Source: Thalassotalea sp. ND16A
GTDB taxonomy: Bacteria; Pseudomonadota; Gammaproteobacteria; Enterobacterales; Alteromonadaceae
Assembly: GCF_000764205.1 (NCBI RefSeq)
Contig: NZ_JQDZ01000125.1
Coordinates: forward strand, 16,918-80,917
Direction: 5' to 3'
DNA: 64,000 nucleotides
The position numbers and the translations under genes are program-made. Below are positions 18,638 through 28,639 of this stretch, piece after piece (the stretch's first letter is position 1; each line of letters begins with the position of its first letter). The notes below the pieces were generated by a model. That model was not told where the DNA came from. It worked only from the letters and a program-made list of their open reading frames with translations, and made no database searches.

Positions 18638-18748
18638 TGCCCAAAAATTACCGGTTAAAAATTGGTAAATGGTATTGTTTTTACCTACCGCTTTAATATG
18701 TTTTTGAACGATGGGGTTACTCCTTTAATTGACCAGTCAATTAATGCT

Positions 18749-19450
18749 TTACTCTCTGCCTGGAAGTTTTTTCCACGTCACAGTATCACGCAGGTATACC
18801 GGTTGAGCTTGTTCGGCGGCGACACTATTGCCTAATGCAAATTCGGCCTTGCCAATCGCTAACATCGCGACTGCCGTTGGAAACTCGATATCATCATTAA
18901 TGCTAATATCGTCAATGTTGGCCAGTTGCTCTTTATAAGCATTCCAGGCACTGCCGACACCATGCAGAGAGTCATCATTTCTGTGGTCAGTGATGTAATC
19001 ATTCACACTTGCCGGGGCAATAACCGCTTCTTTTATTACCGGTTGCATAATCTGGTTTGCATCGATTGCAAACAAACCGCAATAGGTTTCCGCCATGCGA
19101 GCATCAATGGCTGAAATGACCTGTGTTTGGCCTTTATTGATAAATGCTTGTTGCGCCATGGTTTGTAAGGTGGATACTCCCACGACCGGTAAATTGGCAG
19201 AATAGGCTAAGCCTTGCGCCACCCCAATGCCAATACGTACTCCGGTAAAGCTACCGGGGCCCTGACCAAAAATTAAACCATCGAGTTGCGCCAATGTTAT
19301 GTTTGCTTCATTGAGCACTTCATCCACCATAGGTAACAGCATCAAACTGTGCGATTGCGGACACAATTGATAACGGCTGTAACGGTTACCTTGATAACAA
19401 AGGGCTACAGAGCAAGCTTCGGTAGAGGCGTCAATGGCCAAATAATTCAC
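18749..19450 (-). CDS. tsaB: tRNA threonylcarbamoyladenosine biosynthesis protein TsaB
   Basis: Partner of TsaD in t6A37 synthesis. 233 residues with the N-terminal ASKHA motif YLAIDASTEACSVAL and GPGSFTGVRIGIGVAQGLAY. The frame extends upstream to 19498, but GTG 19450 places the protein start exactly at the family start and AGAGA lies about 6 nt upstream. It is downstream of yoaA, as in E. coli. Confidence 0.93.
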   Translation of the reverse strand: MNYLAIDASTEACSVALCYQGNRYSRYQLCPQSHSLMLLPMVDEVLNEANITLAQLDGLIFGQGPGSFTGVRIGIGVAQGLAYSANLPVVGVSTLQTMAQQAFINKGQTQVISAIDARMAETYCGLFAIDANQIMQPVIKEAVIAPASVNDYITDHRNDDSLHGVGSAWNAYKEQLANIDDISINDDIEFPTAVAMLAIGKAEFALGNSVAAEQAQPVYLRDTVTWKKLPGRE

Positions 19451-19586
19451 AATAAATCTCTCTTTCAATTTTACCCAGTTGATTAATCCACTGGGCATTT
19501 TGGTTTAATACCGATATGTATAAACAATATTGGCTAACGCTGGTAGTTAACAGTATATCAACTAATGAATATAACTCGTTGTAATT

Positions 19587-21554
19587 TTACTCGTTTTTAC
19601 TGTTCTCAGGGTCAGTGTTATTCAATTTGCGTAAAAATTTTACCGCACTGTTAATCTCTCGGGTTCGGGTCATGTCTGGCAAACTGGCCAAAAACACTTG
19701 TCCATAAGGCCGGTTAACCAGGCGTGTGTCACAAATGGCTAACACGCCTTTATCGCTGGTGTCGCGAATTAAACGACCAACCCCCTGTTTTAGGGCTATC
19801 ACCGCTTGTGGCAATTGTATTTGCGCAAAGGGATCACCGCCCTTGCGTTTTACGTCTTCACTTTTGGCTTGCAGTAACGGCTCATCTGGGGCGCTAAACG
19901 GTAATTTATCAATGATAACACAGGTAAGATCATCGCCTCTTACATCCACCCCCTCCCAAAAGCTGGCCGTTGCCAGTAACACCGCCTGTTTTTGCTCGAC
20001 AAATTGTTCAAGCAAAATACTTTTCGCCATTTGCCCCTGTACTAGCAACGGATTGTCAATTTCTTCGGCCAACAGTTCCGCCACCTGATTGAGCATCCGA
20101 TACGAGGTGAACAAGATAAAACAGCTACCATTACTGGCTTTTATCAAGGGAATGGCAATATTTACCAGCGCTTTACCACGATTAAAGTTACTCGCTTCGG
20201 GCAAATATCTTGGCACCAACAGTTTTGATTGCTGCGGATAATCAAACGGGCTTTCCAATAATAATTGTTTGGCCGCGGCAAGTCCTAGATCATCGGTAAA
20301 ATGAGTAAAATTGCCATTAACCGCCAGTGTTGCCGAGGTAAATATCCAGCCGGCGTTGGCACTGTCCATATACTGTTGAAATTTATCGGCAATCGATAGC
20401 GGGGTTTGATGCAATACCACATGCCTGCGTGTGGTTTCATACCAAAGGCTCATGCCTAGGCGGTCGACATCACTCATCACTTCATACTTGGATAATAATT
20501 CAGTGACCCGCTCAAAACAGTTATCGATCACTTCACTGCGCGATACACACATCTTTAATACGTCGTATAAAAATTTTAAGTCATCATGCAACTGTAAAAA
20601 CGCCCGAGCAAACTGCCCTTGCTTGATTTTTTGGCGCCAATTACCGCGCTCTGCGTCTTGGCCAAAGAGCAAACGAAAATCGCCGGCGGCACGCATCAGT
20701 TTTTCTGCCGCTTTTAATAATTGTTTTACATCGGTAAGTTCGGTGCGATATTGCTGCAAACAATCGCTCGCCACTTCTAACAGTTGCCGGGTAGAAAAAG
20801 CCTGGCCGAAATATTCGCTGGCAATATCACCTAACTGATGCGCCTCATCGAATATCACCACATCAGATTCAGGGATTAATTCACCAAAACCGGTATCTTT
20901 TAATGCCATATCGGCAAAAAACAAATGATGATTCACCACCACTAAATCCGCCTCTATGGCGCGTTCTCTGGCTTTCATCAAATAACACTTGCCATAATCC
21001 GGACAATTTCTGCCCAGGCAATTATCGGTGGTGGAAGTGATTTGTGCAAAAATTGATGAATCTTCGGCAACCTTGGTGAGCTCACCGATATCGCCCGATT
21101 GGGTTTCACTTGACCATTGCCGCACCGATGCTAAATCACTTAACGATTTAGCATCCAGCATTACCCCGGCCTGATGCCGTTTTTGCGGTGAACTGGAAAA
21201 GTTTTCTTCTAAGCGGAACAAACATAAATAATTGCTTCGGCCTTTCAATAACGCAATTTTTTGGCCGCTGCCTAATGCTGCTTTAACCAGTGGTAAATCT
21301 TTATGAAACAGTTGCTCTTGCAGGTTTTTGGTACCGGTAGAGACAATCACCTTTTTACCTGAGCTTAATGCTGGCACTAAATAAGCGAAGGTTTTCCCGG
21401 TACCGGTGCCCGCTTCGACCACCAGAGAGTTTTTCGCGCTAATGGTTTTACTCACCGCTTGTGCCATATCAAGCTGAGCTTGTCGTGGATTAAATCCGGG
21501 GATCACTTGTGCCAACGGGCCATCTTTGGCAAAGGCGGATAAAATGCTAGTCAT
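19587..21554 (-). CDS. yoaA: ATP-dependent DNA helicase YoaA (DinG/XPD-like)
   Basis: Fe-S SF2 helicase; in E. coli YoaA works with the polymerase accessory protein HolC in repair of replication gaps. The 655-residue protein has Walker A VEAGTGTGKTFAYLVPAL (about 46-63), Cys residues for the Fe-S cluster (LCLFRL, then NCLGRNCPDYGKCYLM), DEAH box VVIFDEAHQL and the C-terminal QGVGRLIRDTSDKG. Upstream of tsaB as in E. coli. Confidence 0.93.
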   Translation of the reverse strand: MTSILSAFAKDGPLAQVIPGFNPRQAQLDMAQAVSKTISAKNSLVVEAGTGTGKTFAYLVPALSSGKKVIVSTGTKNLQEQLFHKDLPLVKAALGSGQKIALLKGRSNYLCLFRLEENFSSSPQKRHQAGVMLDAKSLSDLASVRQWSSETQSGDIGELTKVAEDSSIFAQITSTTDNCLGRNCPDYGKCYLMKARERAIEADLVVVNHHLFFADMALKDTGFGELIPESDVVIFDEAHQLGDIASEYFGQAFSTRQLLEVASDCLQQYRTELTDVKQLLKAAEKLMRAAGDFRLLFGQDAERGNWRQKIKQGQFARAFLQLHDDLKFLYDVLKMCVSRSEVIDNCFERVTELLSKYEVMSDVDRLGMSLWYETTRRHVVLHQTPLSIADKFQQYMDSANAGWIFTSATLAVNGNFTHFTDDLGLAAAKQLLLESPFDYPQQSKLLVPRYLPEASNFNRGKALVNIAIPLIKASNGSCFILFTSYRMLNQVAELLAEEIDNPLLVQGQMAKSILLEQFVEQKQAVLLATASFWEGVDVRGDDLTCVIIDKLPFSAPDEPLLQAKSEDVKRKGGDPFAQIQLPQAVIALKQGVGRLIRDTSDKGVLAICDTRLVNRPYGQVFLASLPDMTRTREINSAVKFLRKLNNTDPENSKNE

Positions 21555-21723
21555 TATTCGTGTTCATGCAGATCGATAAGTGATTACGCGGTTAGATTAA
21601 TGAATCCATTATAACCAGTAAAGAATAGGGCTGAATAGTAAAATTGTTTTGCGGGCTAATATTCACGTAATATTATTGTAACAATTAAGCTTTATTATAA
21701 CTTTAAGATAGGGTTAATTAGTT

Positions 21724-21743
21724 ACTCATAAGCAAAAGTTATG
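21724..21743. promoter_or_regulatory. Inverted repeat upstream of the his promoter
   Basis: CTCATAA and TTATGAG are perfect inverted 7-mers with a short A-rich spacer, about 40 nt upstream of the proposed -35. This could be an operator or a weak yoaA-side signal; there is no direct evidence. Confidence 0.3.
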
Positions 21744-21783
21744 AGCTATATCGTAATAATTAGACTATTGTTAAATTAATTTC

Positions 21784-21812
21784 TTGCGAGATTAGTGTAA
21801 AAGCTTTATTGT
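21784..21812 (+). promoter_or_regulatory. Putative sigma70 promoter of the his operon
   Basis: TTGCGA, 17-nt spacer, TATTGT. It places transcription start about 30 nt before the hisL leader ATG, which is the arrangement an attenuated operon needs. Confidence 0.45.
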
Positions 21813-21851
21813 TTATGCAACTGCATATTTATTTACTTATTGAGAAGATTT

Positions 21852-21896
21852 ATGAACAACCTGAACTTGCGCCACCATCATCATATTATCGATTAG
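21852..21896 (+). CDS. hisL: his operon leader peptide
   Basis: A 14-residue ORF, MNNLNLRHHHHIID, with four consecutive His codons. It ends just before paired segments and a terminator at 21958-21989, upstream of hisG. Ribosome stalling at the His codons when His-tRNA is scarce would control the downstream structure. E. coli HisL has seven His codons in a row; four is fewer but diagnostic in this position. Confidence 0.92.
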   Translation: MNNLNLRHHHHIID

Positions 21897-21989
21897 CCCT
21901 CAGGTTATTCGCCGAGGGTCTATGGACTCTTCAGCGTGTAAATCAACATAAGCACAGCCCCGAAAGAGTCCACTTTTTCGGGGTTTTTT
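21897..21989 (+). promoter_or_regulatory. Histidine attenuator with antiterminator
   Basis: CCCTC (21897-21901) can pair with GAGGG (21914-21918). TGGACTCT (21933-21940) is a perfect complement of AGAGTCCA (21965-21972), and this pairing would block the terminator stem CCCCGAAA/TTTCGGGG (21958-21965 with 21976-21983). The two mutually exclusive structures are the classic attenuation arrangement. Confidence 0.88.
21958..21989 (+). terminator. Attenuator terminator of the his operon
   Basis: Perfect 8-bp stem CCCCGAAA/TTTCGGGG followed by six T residues, about 70 nt upstream of the hisG start. Confidence 0.9.
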
Positions 21990-22057
21990 ATTCCCGACAA
22001 TTTTACTAAAAATTTAATAGTTTTATCGCAAACAAACCATTTGCAAAGGAAATAATC

Positions 22058-22963
22058 ATGACAAGCAACGATACAAAAAGACTTAGAATTGCCATCCAAA
22101 AATCAGGTCGCTTAAGCGATGAGTCACAAGGCTTATTTAAAAAATGTGGGATGAAAATCAATTTAGCCGACCGACGCCTAATTGCCCATGTTGCCAATAT
22201 GCCGATTGATTTAATGCTGGTCCGGAGCTCAGACATTCCCGGTCTGGTGATGGATGGTGTCTGTGACTTAGGCATTGTTGGTGATAATACTTTGGAAGAA
22301 CACGCACTGGAACGTCAGTTAACCGGCGAAAACTCAAAATATGAAAAGATATCGTCGTTAAACTTTGGTGCTTGTCGTTTATCAATCGCCCTACCTGAAG
22401 AAGTGGAATATGAAGGCATTCAAAGCTTGGATGGTTTGCGACTGGCCACCACTTACCCGAGATTATTGAATCGTTTTGCCAGCGCCAACAATATTAAGTT
22501 TGAATTTTGTAAATTAAACGGCTCAGTCGAAGTTGCGCCACGCGTTGGCCTGGCCGATGGCATTTGTGATTTGGTCTCAACCGGTACCACGCTTGAAGCC
22601 AATGGTTTGAAAGAAGTGGAAGTGATTTATCAATCGAAAGCGGCACTGATCAAAGGCGAAGGGCCGTTAAATGCGGTAAAACAACAAACGTTAGATACTT
22701 TGTTGCCACGGATTAAAGGCGTTTTAAAAGCCAGAGAAAGCAAATACATTATGCTGCACGCGCCAAAAGACAGATTAAATGAAGTCGTTGCGCTAATGCC
22801 TGGCAGTGAAACGCCAACGGTATTGCCTTTAGCCGAACGCGATGACCGGGTAGCCATACACATGGTAAGCACCGAAACCTTCTTCTGGGAAACCATGGAG
22901 GAGTTAAAAAACTTAGGTTGTAACTCGATATTGGTGATGCCAATTGAAAAAATGATGGGGTAA
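22058..22963 (+). CDS. hisG: ATP phosphoribosyltransferase HisG (long form)
   Basis: First and feedback-controlled step of histidine synthesis, joining PRPP and ATP. The 301-residue length with a C-terminal ACT-like regulatory domain (about 225-300) identifies the long form, which works without HisZ. The PRPP motif is in [15 protein letters not shown] (about 171-185). AAAGGA is correctly spaced before the ATG. It is the first structural gene of an operon with the order G-D-C-B-H-A-F-IE. Confidence 0.97.
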   Translation: MTSNDTKRLRIAIQKSGRLSDESQGLFKKCGMKINLADRRLIAHVANMPIDLMLVRSSDIPGLVMDGVCDLGIVGDNTLEEHALERQLTGENSKYEKISSLNFGACRLSIALPEEVEYEGIQSLDGLRLATTYPRLLNRFASANNIKFEFCKLNGSVEVAPRVGLADGICDLVSTGTTLEANGLKEVEVIYQSKAALIKGEGPLNAVKQQTLDTLLPRIKGVLKARESKYIMLHAPKDRLNEVVALMPGSETPTVLPLAERDDRVAIHMVSTETFFWETMEELKNLGCNSILVMPIEKMMG

Positions 22964-22966
22964 GTC

Positions 22967-24256
22967 ATGTTAATTTGGTCGGAACTAACTAACACTGAGC
23001 AGTTACAAGCATTAGCAAGACCTGCCATAAGTGACAATAAAAGCTTGAGCATAGCGGTGGCAAACATCATTGATAAAGTAGACAAGCAAGGCGATGTTGC
23101 CTTGTTTGACTTAACCAATGAATTTGACAAGGTTAAGCTTAGCAGCTTGCGCTTAACCGATAAGGCCGTGGTAAACGCCACTCAAAGATTATCAGATAAA
23201 CGTAAACTGGCGATTCAAACGGCGTACGGACAAATTGAGCGCTTTCACAGTGCACAACTTGCTCAGGATATTGAAGTGGAAACTCTGCCAGGGGTGAAAT
23301 GTACACTCAAAACTGAAGCCATTGAAAGCGTCGGTTTGTATATTCCTGCAGGCTCTGCGCCACTGCCATCAACGGTGTTGATGTTAGGGGTACCGGCAAA
23401 ACTGGCTGGTTGCGACCGAGTAGTACTGGTTTGTCCGCCTAACCAACAAGGTGTAATTGCCGATGAAATTATTTATGCGGCTAAACTTTGCCAAATAAGT
23501 GAAATTTACACCATAGGTGGTGCACAAGCAGTTGCAGCGTTAGCTTTGGGTACTGAATCGATAAAGCCGGTGAATAAAGTATTTGGCCCGGGGAATCGTT
23601 TTGTCACCGAAGCGAAAAAACAGTTGTCACAACTTGTCCCTGGCTTTGCCATCGATATGCCCGCGGGTCCGTCTGAATTATTAGTGATTAGCGACAGCAG
23701 CGCCAACCCGGCGTTTGTTGCCGCCGATTTATTATCGCAAGCTGAGCACGGGGTAGACTCGCAAGTCATATTGCTCACCGAAAGCCAACCAATGGCGCTA
23801 GCGGTAGAGGCGGAATTAGATAAACAAATACAATCCTTAAGTCGCAAAGCCATTGCCGAAGTGGCGTTAAAACAAAGCCGGTTAATTATTTGTGACGATA
23901 TGGCGCAAGCGGTACAGGTATCAAACGCCTATGGTCCTGAGCATTTATCCATTCAAACCGAAAGCCCACGACAACTGATGCAGGGTATTCGTAACGCCGG
24001 CTCTATTTTTGTTGGTAGCTACTCGCCTGAATCTGCCGGCGACTATGCCAGTGGCACGAATCACGTCCTGCCGACTTATGGCTATTCAAAAGTGATCTCG
24101 TCGTTATCCTTAGCCGATTTCTCGCGTCGCTATACCGTACAGGAATTAACCAAGTCGGGGCTACAATCATTGAGTGAAACCATCATAGAATTAACCGATG
24201 CCGAAGGCTTAGATGCACACCAACGGGCGGTGACTATTCGTTTGGAGGAAAGCTAA
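22967..24256 (+). CDS. hisD: Histidinol dehydrogenase
   Basis: Oxidises L-histidinol to L-histidine in two NAD-dependent, Zn-requiring steps. 429 residues with KVFGPGNRFVTEAKK, DMPAGPSELLVI and the metal-binding DLLSQAEHGVDSQ, plus GPEHLSIQ and TNHVLPT late in the protein. It begins 3 nt after the hisG stop and its stop overlaps the hisC start (TAATG). Confidence 0.97.
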   Translation: MLIWSELTNTEQLQALARPAISDNKSLSIAVANIIDKVDKQGDVALFDLTNEFDKVKLSSLRLTDKAVVNATQRLSDKRKLAIQTAYGQIERFHSAQLAQDIEVETLPGVKCTLKTEAIESVGLYIPAGSAPLPSTVLMLGVPAKLAGCDRVVLVCPPNQQGVIADEIIYAAKLCQISEIYTIGGAQAVAALALGTESIKPVNKVFGPGNRFVTEAKKQLSQLVPGFAIDMPAGPSELLVISDSSANPAFVAADLLSQAEHGVDSQVILLTESQPMALAVEAELDKQIQSLSRKAIAEVALKQSRLIICDDMAQAVQVSNAYGPEHLSIQTESPRQLMQGIRNAGSIFVGSYSPESAGDYASGTNHVLPTYGYSKVISSLSLADFSRRYTVQELTKSGLQSLSETIIELTDAEGLDAHQRAVTIRLEES

Positions 24257-25398
24257 TGGTTGCCAGCTCTAAAACCTTAACCAATAATGAAACCGATGAC
24301 TTAGTTAATGCCTTGGTCCGTAAAGACGTGCTCAACATGGTGCCCTATCAGTCGGCGCGCAGAGAGCAGTCTGGCGGCAGTTGTTGGTTAAATGCCAACG
24401 AAGCCGGTAACAGCAACGATTTATCGGTTAATTTGCAAAACTTAAATCGTTACCCGGATTTTCAGCCACAGCAATTAATTAGTGCTTATGCCGATTATGC
24501 CGGCGTTGATAATAACCAGGTGTTGGCCACGCGGGGTGCCGATGAAGGTATTGAAGTATTGATCAGAACCTTTTGCGAAACAGCTTCTAACAATAAGAAT
24601 GCCGGCAATAGTGATAGCATCATTATTTGCCCGCCAACCTATGGCATGTATGCAATTAGTGCCAAAGGTCACGCCGCCAATATTATCACGTTGCCATTAA
24701 CCAATGATTTGCAATTAGACCTAGATGGCTTAACCGCAAATAAAGACAATGCCAAAATCGTATTTATCTGCTCACCGAATAACCCGACCGGCGATGTGAT
24801 CAAACGTGACGATATTATTTCCACCTTAGAGCTGTTTAAAAACTCGGCGTTAGTGGTGGTTGATGAAGCTTACATCGAATTTTGTCCCGAATTTTCAACC
24901 GTAACCTTATTAAACGACTACCCCAACTTAGTAATTTTACGCACTTTATCAAAAGCCTTTGCCTTGGCCGGCCTGCGTTGTGGTTTTACCCTGGCAAGTC
25001 ACAATATCATTGAGATGATGGCGAAAATCATCGCCCCATACCCTATCTCGAATCCGGTCAGTGCCATTGCCAGTCAAGCATTGACCGCCGATTTAGCCCT
25101 AATGCAACAGCGAGTCGACAGCACCAATCAACTAAATCAACACATTGCCAGTTTTTTAGATGCACAGCCCTGGCTAGTAAAGCGCTTTAGCTCAAAAACC
25201 AATTACATTTTGTTCCAAGCCGACAATGCCCAACAAATATTTGCAGCTCTGGTAGAGCACGGCGTATTAATTCGCAATCAATCGAGCCAACTGGGTTTGA
25301 ATAATTGTTTACGAGTGAGTATTGGCAGTATTGAGGAACTTGAATTATTTAAAAATGCAGTCAACAATTTTAACAGCAATCAGCAATCAGGAAGTTAG
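24256..25398 (+). CDS. hisC: Histidinol-phosphate aminotransferase
   Basis: PLP-dependent class I/II aminotransferase converting imidazole acetol-phosphate to histidinol-phosphate. 380 residues; CSPNNPTGD, VVDEAYIEF and the PLP-Lys motif LRTLSKAFALAGLRCGF (Lys near 235) are visible. GGAGGAA precedes the ATG inside the hisD end, giving coupled translation. The N-terminal extension of about 20 residues relative to E. coli looks dispensable. Confidence 0.96.
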   Translation: MVASSKTLTNNETDDLVNALVRKDVLNMVPYQSARREQSGGSCWLNANEAGNSNDLSVNLQNLNRYPDFQPQQLISAYADYAGVDNNQVLATRGADEGIEVLIRTFCETASNNKNAGNSDSIIICPPTYGMYAISAKGHAANIITLPLTNDLQLDLDGLTANKDNAKIVFICSPNNPTGDVIKRDDIISTLELFKNSALVVVDEAYIEFCPEFSTVTLLNDYPNLVILRTLSKAFALAGLRCGFTLASHNIIEMMAKIIAPYPISNPVSAIASQALTADLALMQQRVDSTNQLNQHIASFLDAQPWLVKRFSSKTNYILFQADNAQQIFAALVEHGVLIRNQSSQLGLNNCLRVSIGSIEELELFKNAVNNFNSNQQSGS

Positions 25399-25401
25399 AC
25401 C

Positions 25402-26508
25402 ATGAAAGAGCCAATTAAAAACCCAGTGATAAACTTAGCGTCTAACTCAGATATTTTATTTATTGACCGCGATGGTACCTTAATTGAAGAGCCAATTACC
25501 GATAAACAAGTAGACAGTTTAGAAAAGCTGGTGTTTGAACCTAATGTGATCCCGGTGCTGTTAAAGCTGCAACAAAGTGGCTATAAACTGGTGTTAGTGT
25601 CGAACCAGGATGGCTTGGGGACTGACAGTTACCCACAAGCCGACTTTGATTTACCGCACGATAAAATGCTCGAACTTTTTAGTTCACAAGGGGTGAATTT
25701 TAGCGACCAGCTAATTTGCCCCCATTTTGATGAAGAAAATTGTAGCTGCCGCAAACCTAAATTGGGTTTGGTCAGTGATTATCTGCAACAAGGGAAAGTT
25801 AACTTTGCCAACTCTTTTGTCATTGGCGACAGAGAAACCGACATCGGCTTAGCGAAGAATATGGGCCTACCCGGCATTCAATACAATCGCGAAACGTTGA
25901 ACTGGAACGATATTAGTGAGCAATTGTTAGTTAATGCGCGTATCGCCAAGGTTACCCGCACCACCAAAGAAACCGACATAAATGTTGAAGTTAACCTCGA
26001 TAAAACCGGCGGTAGTCATATTGCTACCGGTATTGGCTTTTTTGATCATATGCTAGATCAAATTGCCACTCACGGTGGCTTTTCATTAACTTGTACCGTA
26101 GACGGTGATTTACATATTGATGACCACCACAGCGTAGAAGATACCGCGTTGGCGCTAGGCGATGCCTTAAAGCAGGCACTGGGCAATAAACGCGGCATTA
26201 ACCGTTTTGGTTTTGTATTACCTATGGATGAATGTAAAGCGGAATGTAGTCTTGACTTATCTGGTCGTGCGCACTTGGAGTTTAACAGCGAATTTAGCGA
26301 TAACCGCGTTGGTGGCATGAGTACACAAATGGTCAGTCACTTTTTCAAGAGTTTATCCGATGGCATGGCCATTACCCTGCACTTATCGACCACAGCAGGC
26401 AATTGTCACCATCAGGTTGAAAGTTTATTCAAAGTATTTGGCCGAGCATTGGGCCAGGCGATCACGGTATCCGGTGATGCTCTGCCAAGCTCAAAAGGTG
26501 TTTTATAA
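25402..26508 (+). CDS. hisB: Bifunctional histidinol-phosphatase / imidazoleglycerol-phosphate dehydratase
   Basis: N-terminal HAD phosphatase (about 1-170; [12 protein letters not shown] with the nucleophile Asp, Zn-binding [14 protein letters not shown]) fused to IGPD (about 175-368; [47 protein letters not shown]). The fusion is the enterobacterial-type arrangement. AGGAAG precedes the start 3 nt after hisC; the stop overlaps the hisH start. Confidence 0.97.
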   Translation: MKEPIKNPVINLASNSDILFIDRDGTLIEEPITDKQVDSLEKLVFEPNVIPVLLKLQQSGYKLVLVSNQDGLGTDSYPQADFDLPHDKMLELFSSQGVNFSDQLICPHFDEENCSCRKPKLGLVSDYLQQGKVNFANSFVIGDRETDIGLAKNMGLPGIQYNRETLNWNDISEQLLVNARIAKVTRTTKETDINVEVNLDKTGGSHIATGIGFFDHMLDQIATHGGFSLTCTVDGDLHIDDHHSVEDTALALGDALKQALGNKRGINRFGFVLPMDECKAECSLDLSGRAHLEFNSEFSDNRVGGMSTQMVSHFFKSLSDGMAITLHLSTTAGNCHHQVESLFKVFGRALGQAITVSGDALPSSKGVL

Positions 26509-27134
26509 TGAGTGACACTACATCAGCTGACGCGCTGATCATTGACACCGGTTGTGCCAATATCAGCTCGTTGAAATTTGCCCTGGAACGTCTGGGTTAT
26601 CAAATTGATGTTTCGAAAGATATAGCCGCGATAAAGCAGGCGACGAAAGTATTTTTACCTGGCGTAGGCTCGGCCGAATATGCCATGGCTGGCATTAATG
26701 AGCGTGGCTTGTTTGCCACCATCACCGAGTTAACACAACCGGTATTGGGTATTTGTTTGGGCATGCAATTGATGACCAAACATTCGGTTGAGAATGATAT
26801 CGACACCCCTTGTTTAGGCGTTATCGATAGCAGCATTGCGAAAATTGCAACCAGTACCGATGCTAATTTAAGGTTGCCGCACATGGGCTGGAATACTTTA
26901 GGTGAAATAACCGATTCTCCACTATTTTCCGACATTGGTAGCGATGATTATTTTTACTTTGTGCACACTTATTGCGCACCAGTATCTCAGCAGACACTCG
27001 CCAGTTGTGATTATGGCCAACACTTTAGCGCCAGTTTGCAACAAGGCAACTTTTACGGGGTGCAATTTCACCCAGAACGCTCGGGTAAAGCCGGCGCAAA
27101 ACTATTGAAAAACTTTATGGAGTTATGCGGATGA
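26508..27134 (+). CDS. hisH: Imidazole glycerol phosphate synthase, glutaminase subunit
   Basis: Class I glutamine amidotransferase feeding ammonia to HisF. Catalytic Cys in LGICLGMQLMTKHS (about 85), His and Glu in GVQFHPERSGKAG near the C-terminus. 208 residues. Its stop (TGA) overlaps the hisA start as ATGA. Confidence 0.96.
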   Translation: MSDTTSADALIIDTGCANISSLKFALERLGYQIDVSKDIAAIKQATKVFLPGVGSAEYAMAGINERGLFATITELTQPVLGICLGMQLMTKHSVENDIDTPCLGVIDSSIAKIATSTDANLRLPHMGWNTLGEITDSPLFSDIGSDDYFYFVHTYCAPVSQQTLASCDYGQHFSASLQQGNFYGVQFHPERSGKAGAKLLKNFMELCG

Positions 27135-27868
27135 TCATTCCAGCTATCGATTTAATTAATGGCAAAACCGTGCGCTTATACCAAGGCGATTATCAGCAAA
27201 AAACGGATTATCAACAAACACCCGAGCAGCTAGTAGCAAGTTACTTTGAACAAGGCGCTGATGTTTTGCATTTAGTCGATTTAGACGGCGCAAAAGACTC
27301 GAAACAACGACAAACACAACGCTTAAAAGAGATTATCAGTGTGGCAAAAATGCCGGTACAAGTTGGCGGCGGTGTACGTTGCCAGCAAGATGTTGATGAT
27401 TTGCTTGCCCTTGGCGCCAGTAAGGTGGTGATCGGCTCATTGGCGATCAAACAGCCGGAGTTGGTAAAATCATGGCTCACGGTTTATGGCAAAGACAAAA
27501 TCGTGTTAGCGCTAGACGTACAAATTAATGAGCAAGGTGATAAGTTATTACCCACTCACGGTTGGATTGAGCAAAGTAATACCACGCTTGAGAGTTTGTT
27601 AGATTTTTATGGCAGCGATAACATTAGCCAGGTGTTATGTACTGACATTTCTAAAGATGGCACCTTAACCGGCTCAAACGTAGAATTATATCGCCAGCTG
27701 AAACAGCAATACCCAACTATCTTCTGGCAAGCATCTGGTGGCATCGGCTGTTTAGATGATATCAACAATGTTGCTCAATCTGGTGCTGACGGCATTATTT
27801 TAGGCAGAGCCTTGCTCGAAGGTAAGTTTACCCTGACGGAGGCAATATCATGCTGGCAAAACGCATAA
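27131..27868 (+). CDS. hisA: ProFAR isomerase
   Basis: (Beta-alpha)8 barrel that isomerises 5'-ProFAR to PRFAR. Catalytic Asp in [16 protein letters not shown] and the second Asp in [15 protein letters not shown]. The ATG at 27131 (in ATGA with the hisH stop) gives 245 residues, equal to E. coli HisA; the in-frame ATG at 27125 would add two residues. It overlaps hisF by 19 nt. Confidence 0.96.
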   Translation: MIIPAIDLINGKTVRLYQGDYQQKTDYQQTPEQLVASYFEQGADVLHLVDLDGAKDSKQRQTQRLKEIISVAKMPVQVGGGVRCQQDVDDLLALGASKVVIGSLAIKQPELVKSWLTVYGKDKIVLALDVQINEQGDKLLPTHGWIEQSNTTLESLLDFYGSDNISQVLCTDISKDGTLTGSNVELYRQLKQQYPTIFWQASGGIGCLDDINNVAQSGADGIILGRALLEGKFTLTEAISCWQNA

Positions 27869-28629
27869 TCCCTTGTCTCGACGTTCGCGATGGCGTCGTG
27901 GTGAAAGGCGTTAAATTTAGAGATCATGAAATTATTGGTGACATAGTACCTTTAGCTAAACGCTACGCCGAAGAAGGTGCCGACGAGCTGGTGTTTTACG
28001 ATATCACCGCCAGCTCTGATGGCCGTACGGTTGATAAAAGTTGGGTTGAACGTATCGCGCAAGTGATCGACATTCCATTTTGTGTCGCTGGCGGCATCAA
28101 GTCCGAAGCCGAAGCCCAAAAAATGCTATTAATGGGGGCGGATAAAATATCAATCAACTCCCCTGCGTTGTCTGATCCAGAGCTGATTTCGCGACTCACT
28201 CGTCAATTTGGTCAACAATGTGTGGTGGTTGGTATCGATTCATTTTTTGATGAGAACACGCAGCAATACCAGGTCTATCAATTTACTGGCGATGAATCAA
28301 AATCGTCTAAAACCGTATGGCAAACCAAAGACTGGGTGGAAGAAGTACAACGCCGTGGCGCCGGTGAAATCGTATTAAATGTGATGAATCAGGATGGTGT
28401 GCGCCAGGGTTATGATATTGAGCAACTGTCGATGATCAGAGCCGTGTGTAATATTCCATTAATCGCCTCCGGCGGTGCTGGCACCATGGCACACTTTAAC
28501 GATGTATTTAAGCAAGCCGATGTCGATGGCGCACTTGCTGCCAGCGTATTTCACAAAGGCATTATTGATATTCAAGAATTAAAACAGTACTTACGCGCGC
28601 AAAACGTCGCCATAAGAGTTGAGAGATAA
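27850..28629 (+). CDS. hisF: Imidazole glycerol phosphate synthase, cyclase subunit
   Basis: Barrel partner of His[21 protein letters not shown] carries the catalytic Asp, and the second is in [15 protein letters not shown]. 259 residues. Start inside the hisA 3' end suggests translational coupling. Confidence 0.97.
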   Translation: MLAKRIIPCLDVRDGVVVKGVKFRDHEIIGDIVPLAKRYAEEGADELVFYDITASSDGRTVDKSWVERIAQVIDIPFCVAGGIKSEAEAQKMLLMGADKISINSPALSDPELISRLTRQFGQQCVVVGIDSFFDENTQQYQVYQFTGDESKSSKTVWQTKDWVEEVQRRGAGEIVLNVMNQDGVRQGYDIEQLSMIRAVCNIPLIASGGAGTMAHFNDVFKQADVDGALAASVFHKGIIDIQELKQYLRAQNVAIRVER

Positions 28630-28639
28630 AGAGAACACT

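Noticed and set aside
21809..22009. 66-codon ORF overlapping the his leader
   Set aside because: Different frame from the hisL peptide, and it runs across the attenuator structures; the four-His leader explains the region.
22630..23181. Minus-strand ORF across hisG/hisD
   Set aside because: Antisense to two conserved genes with no independent support.
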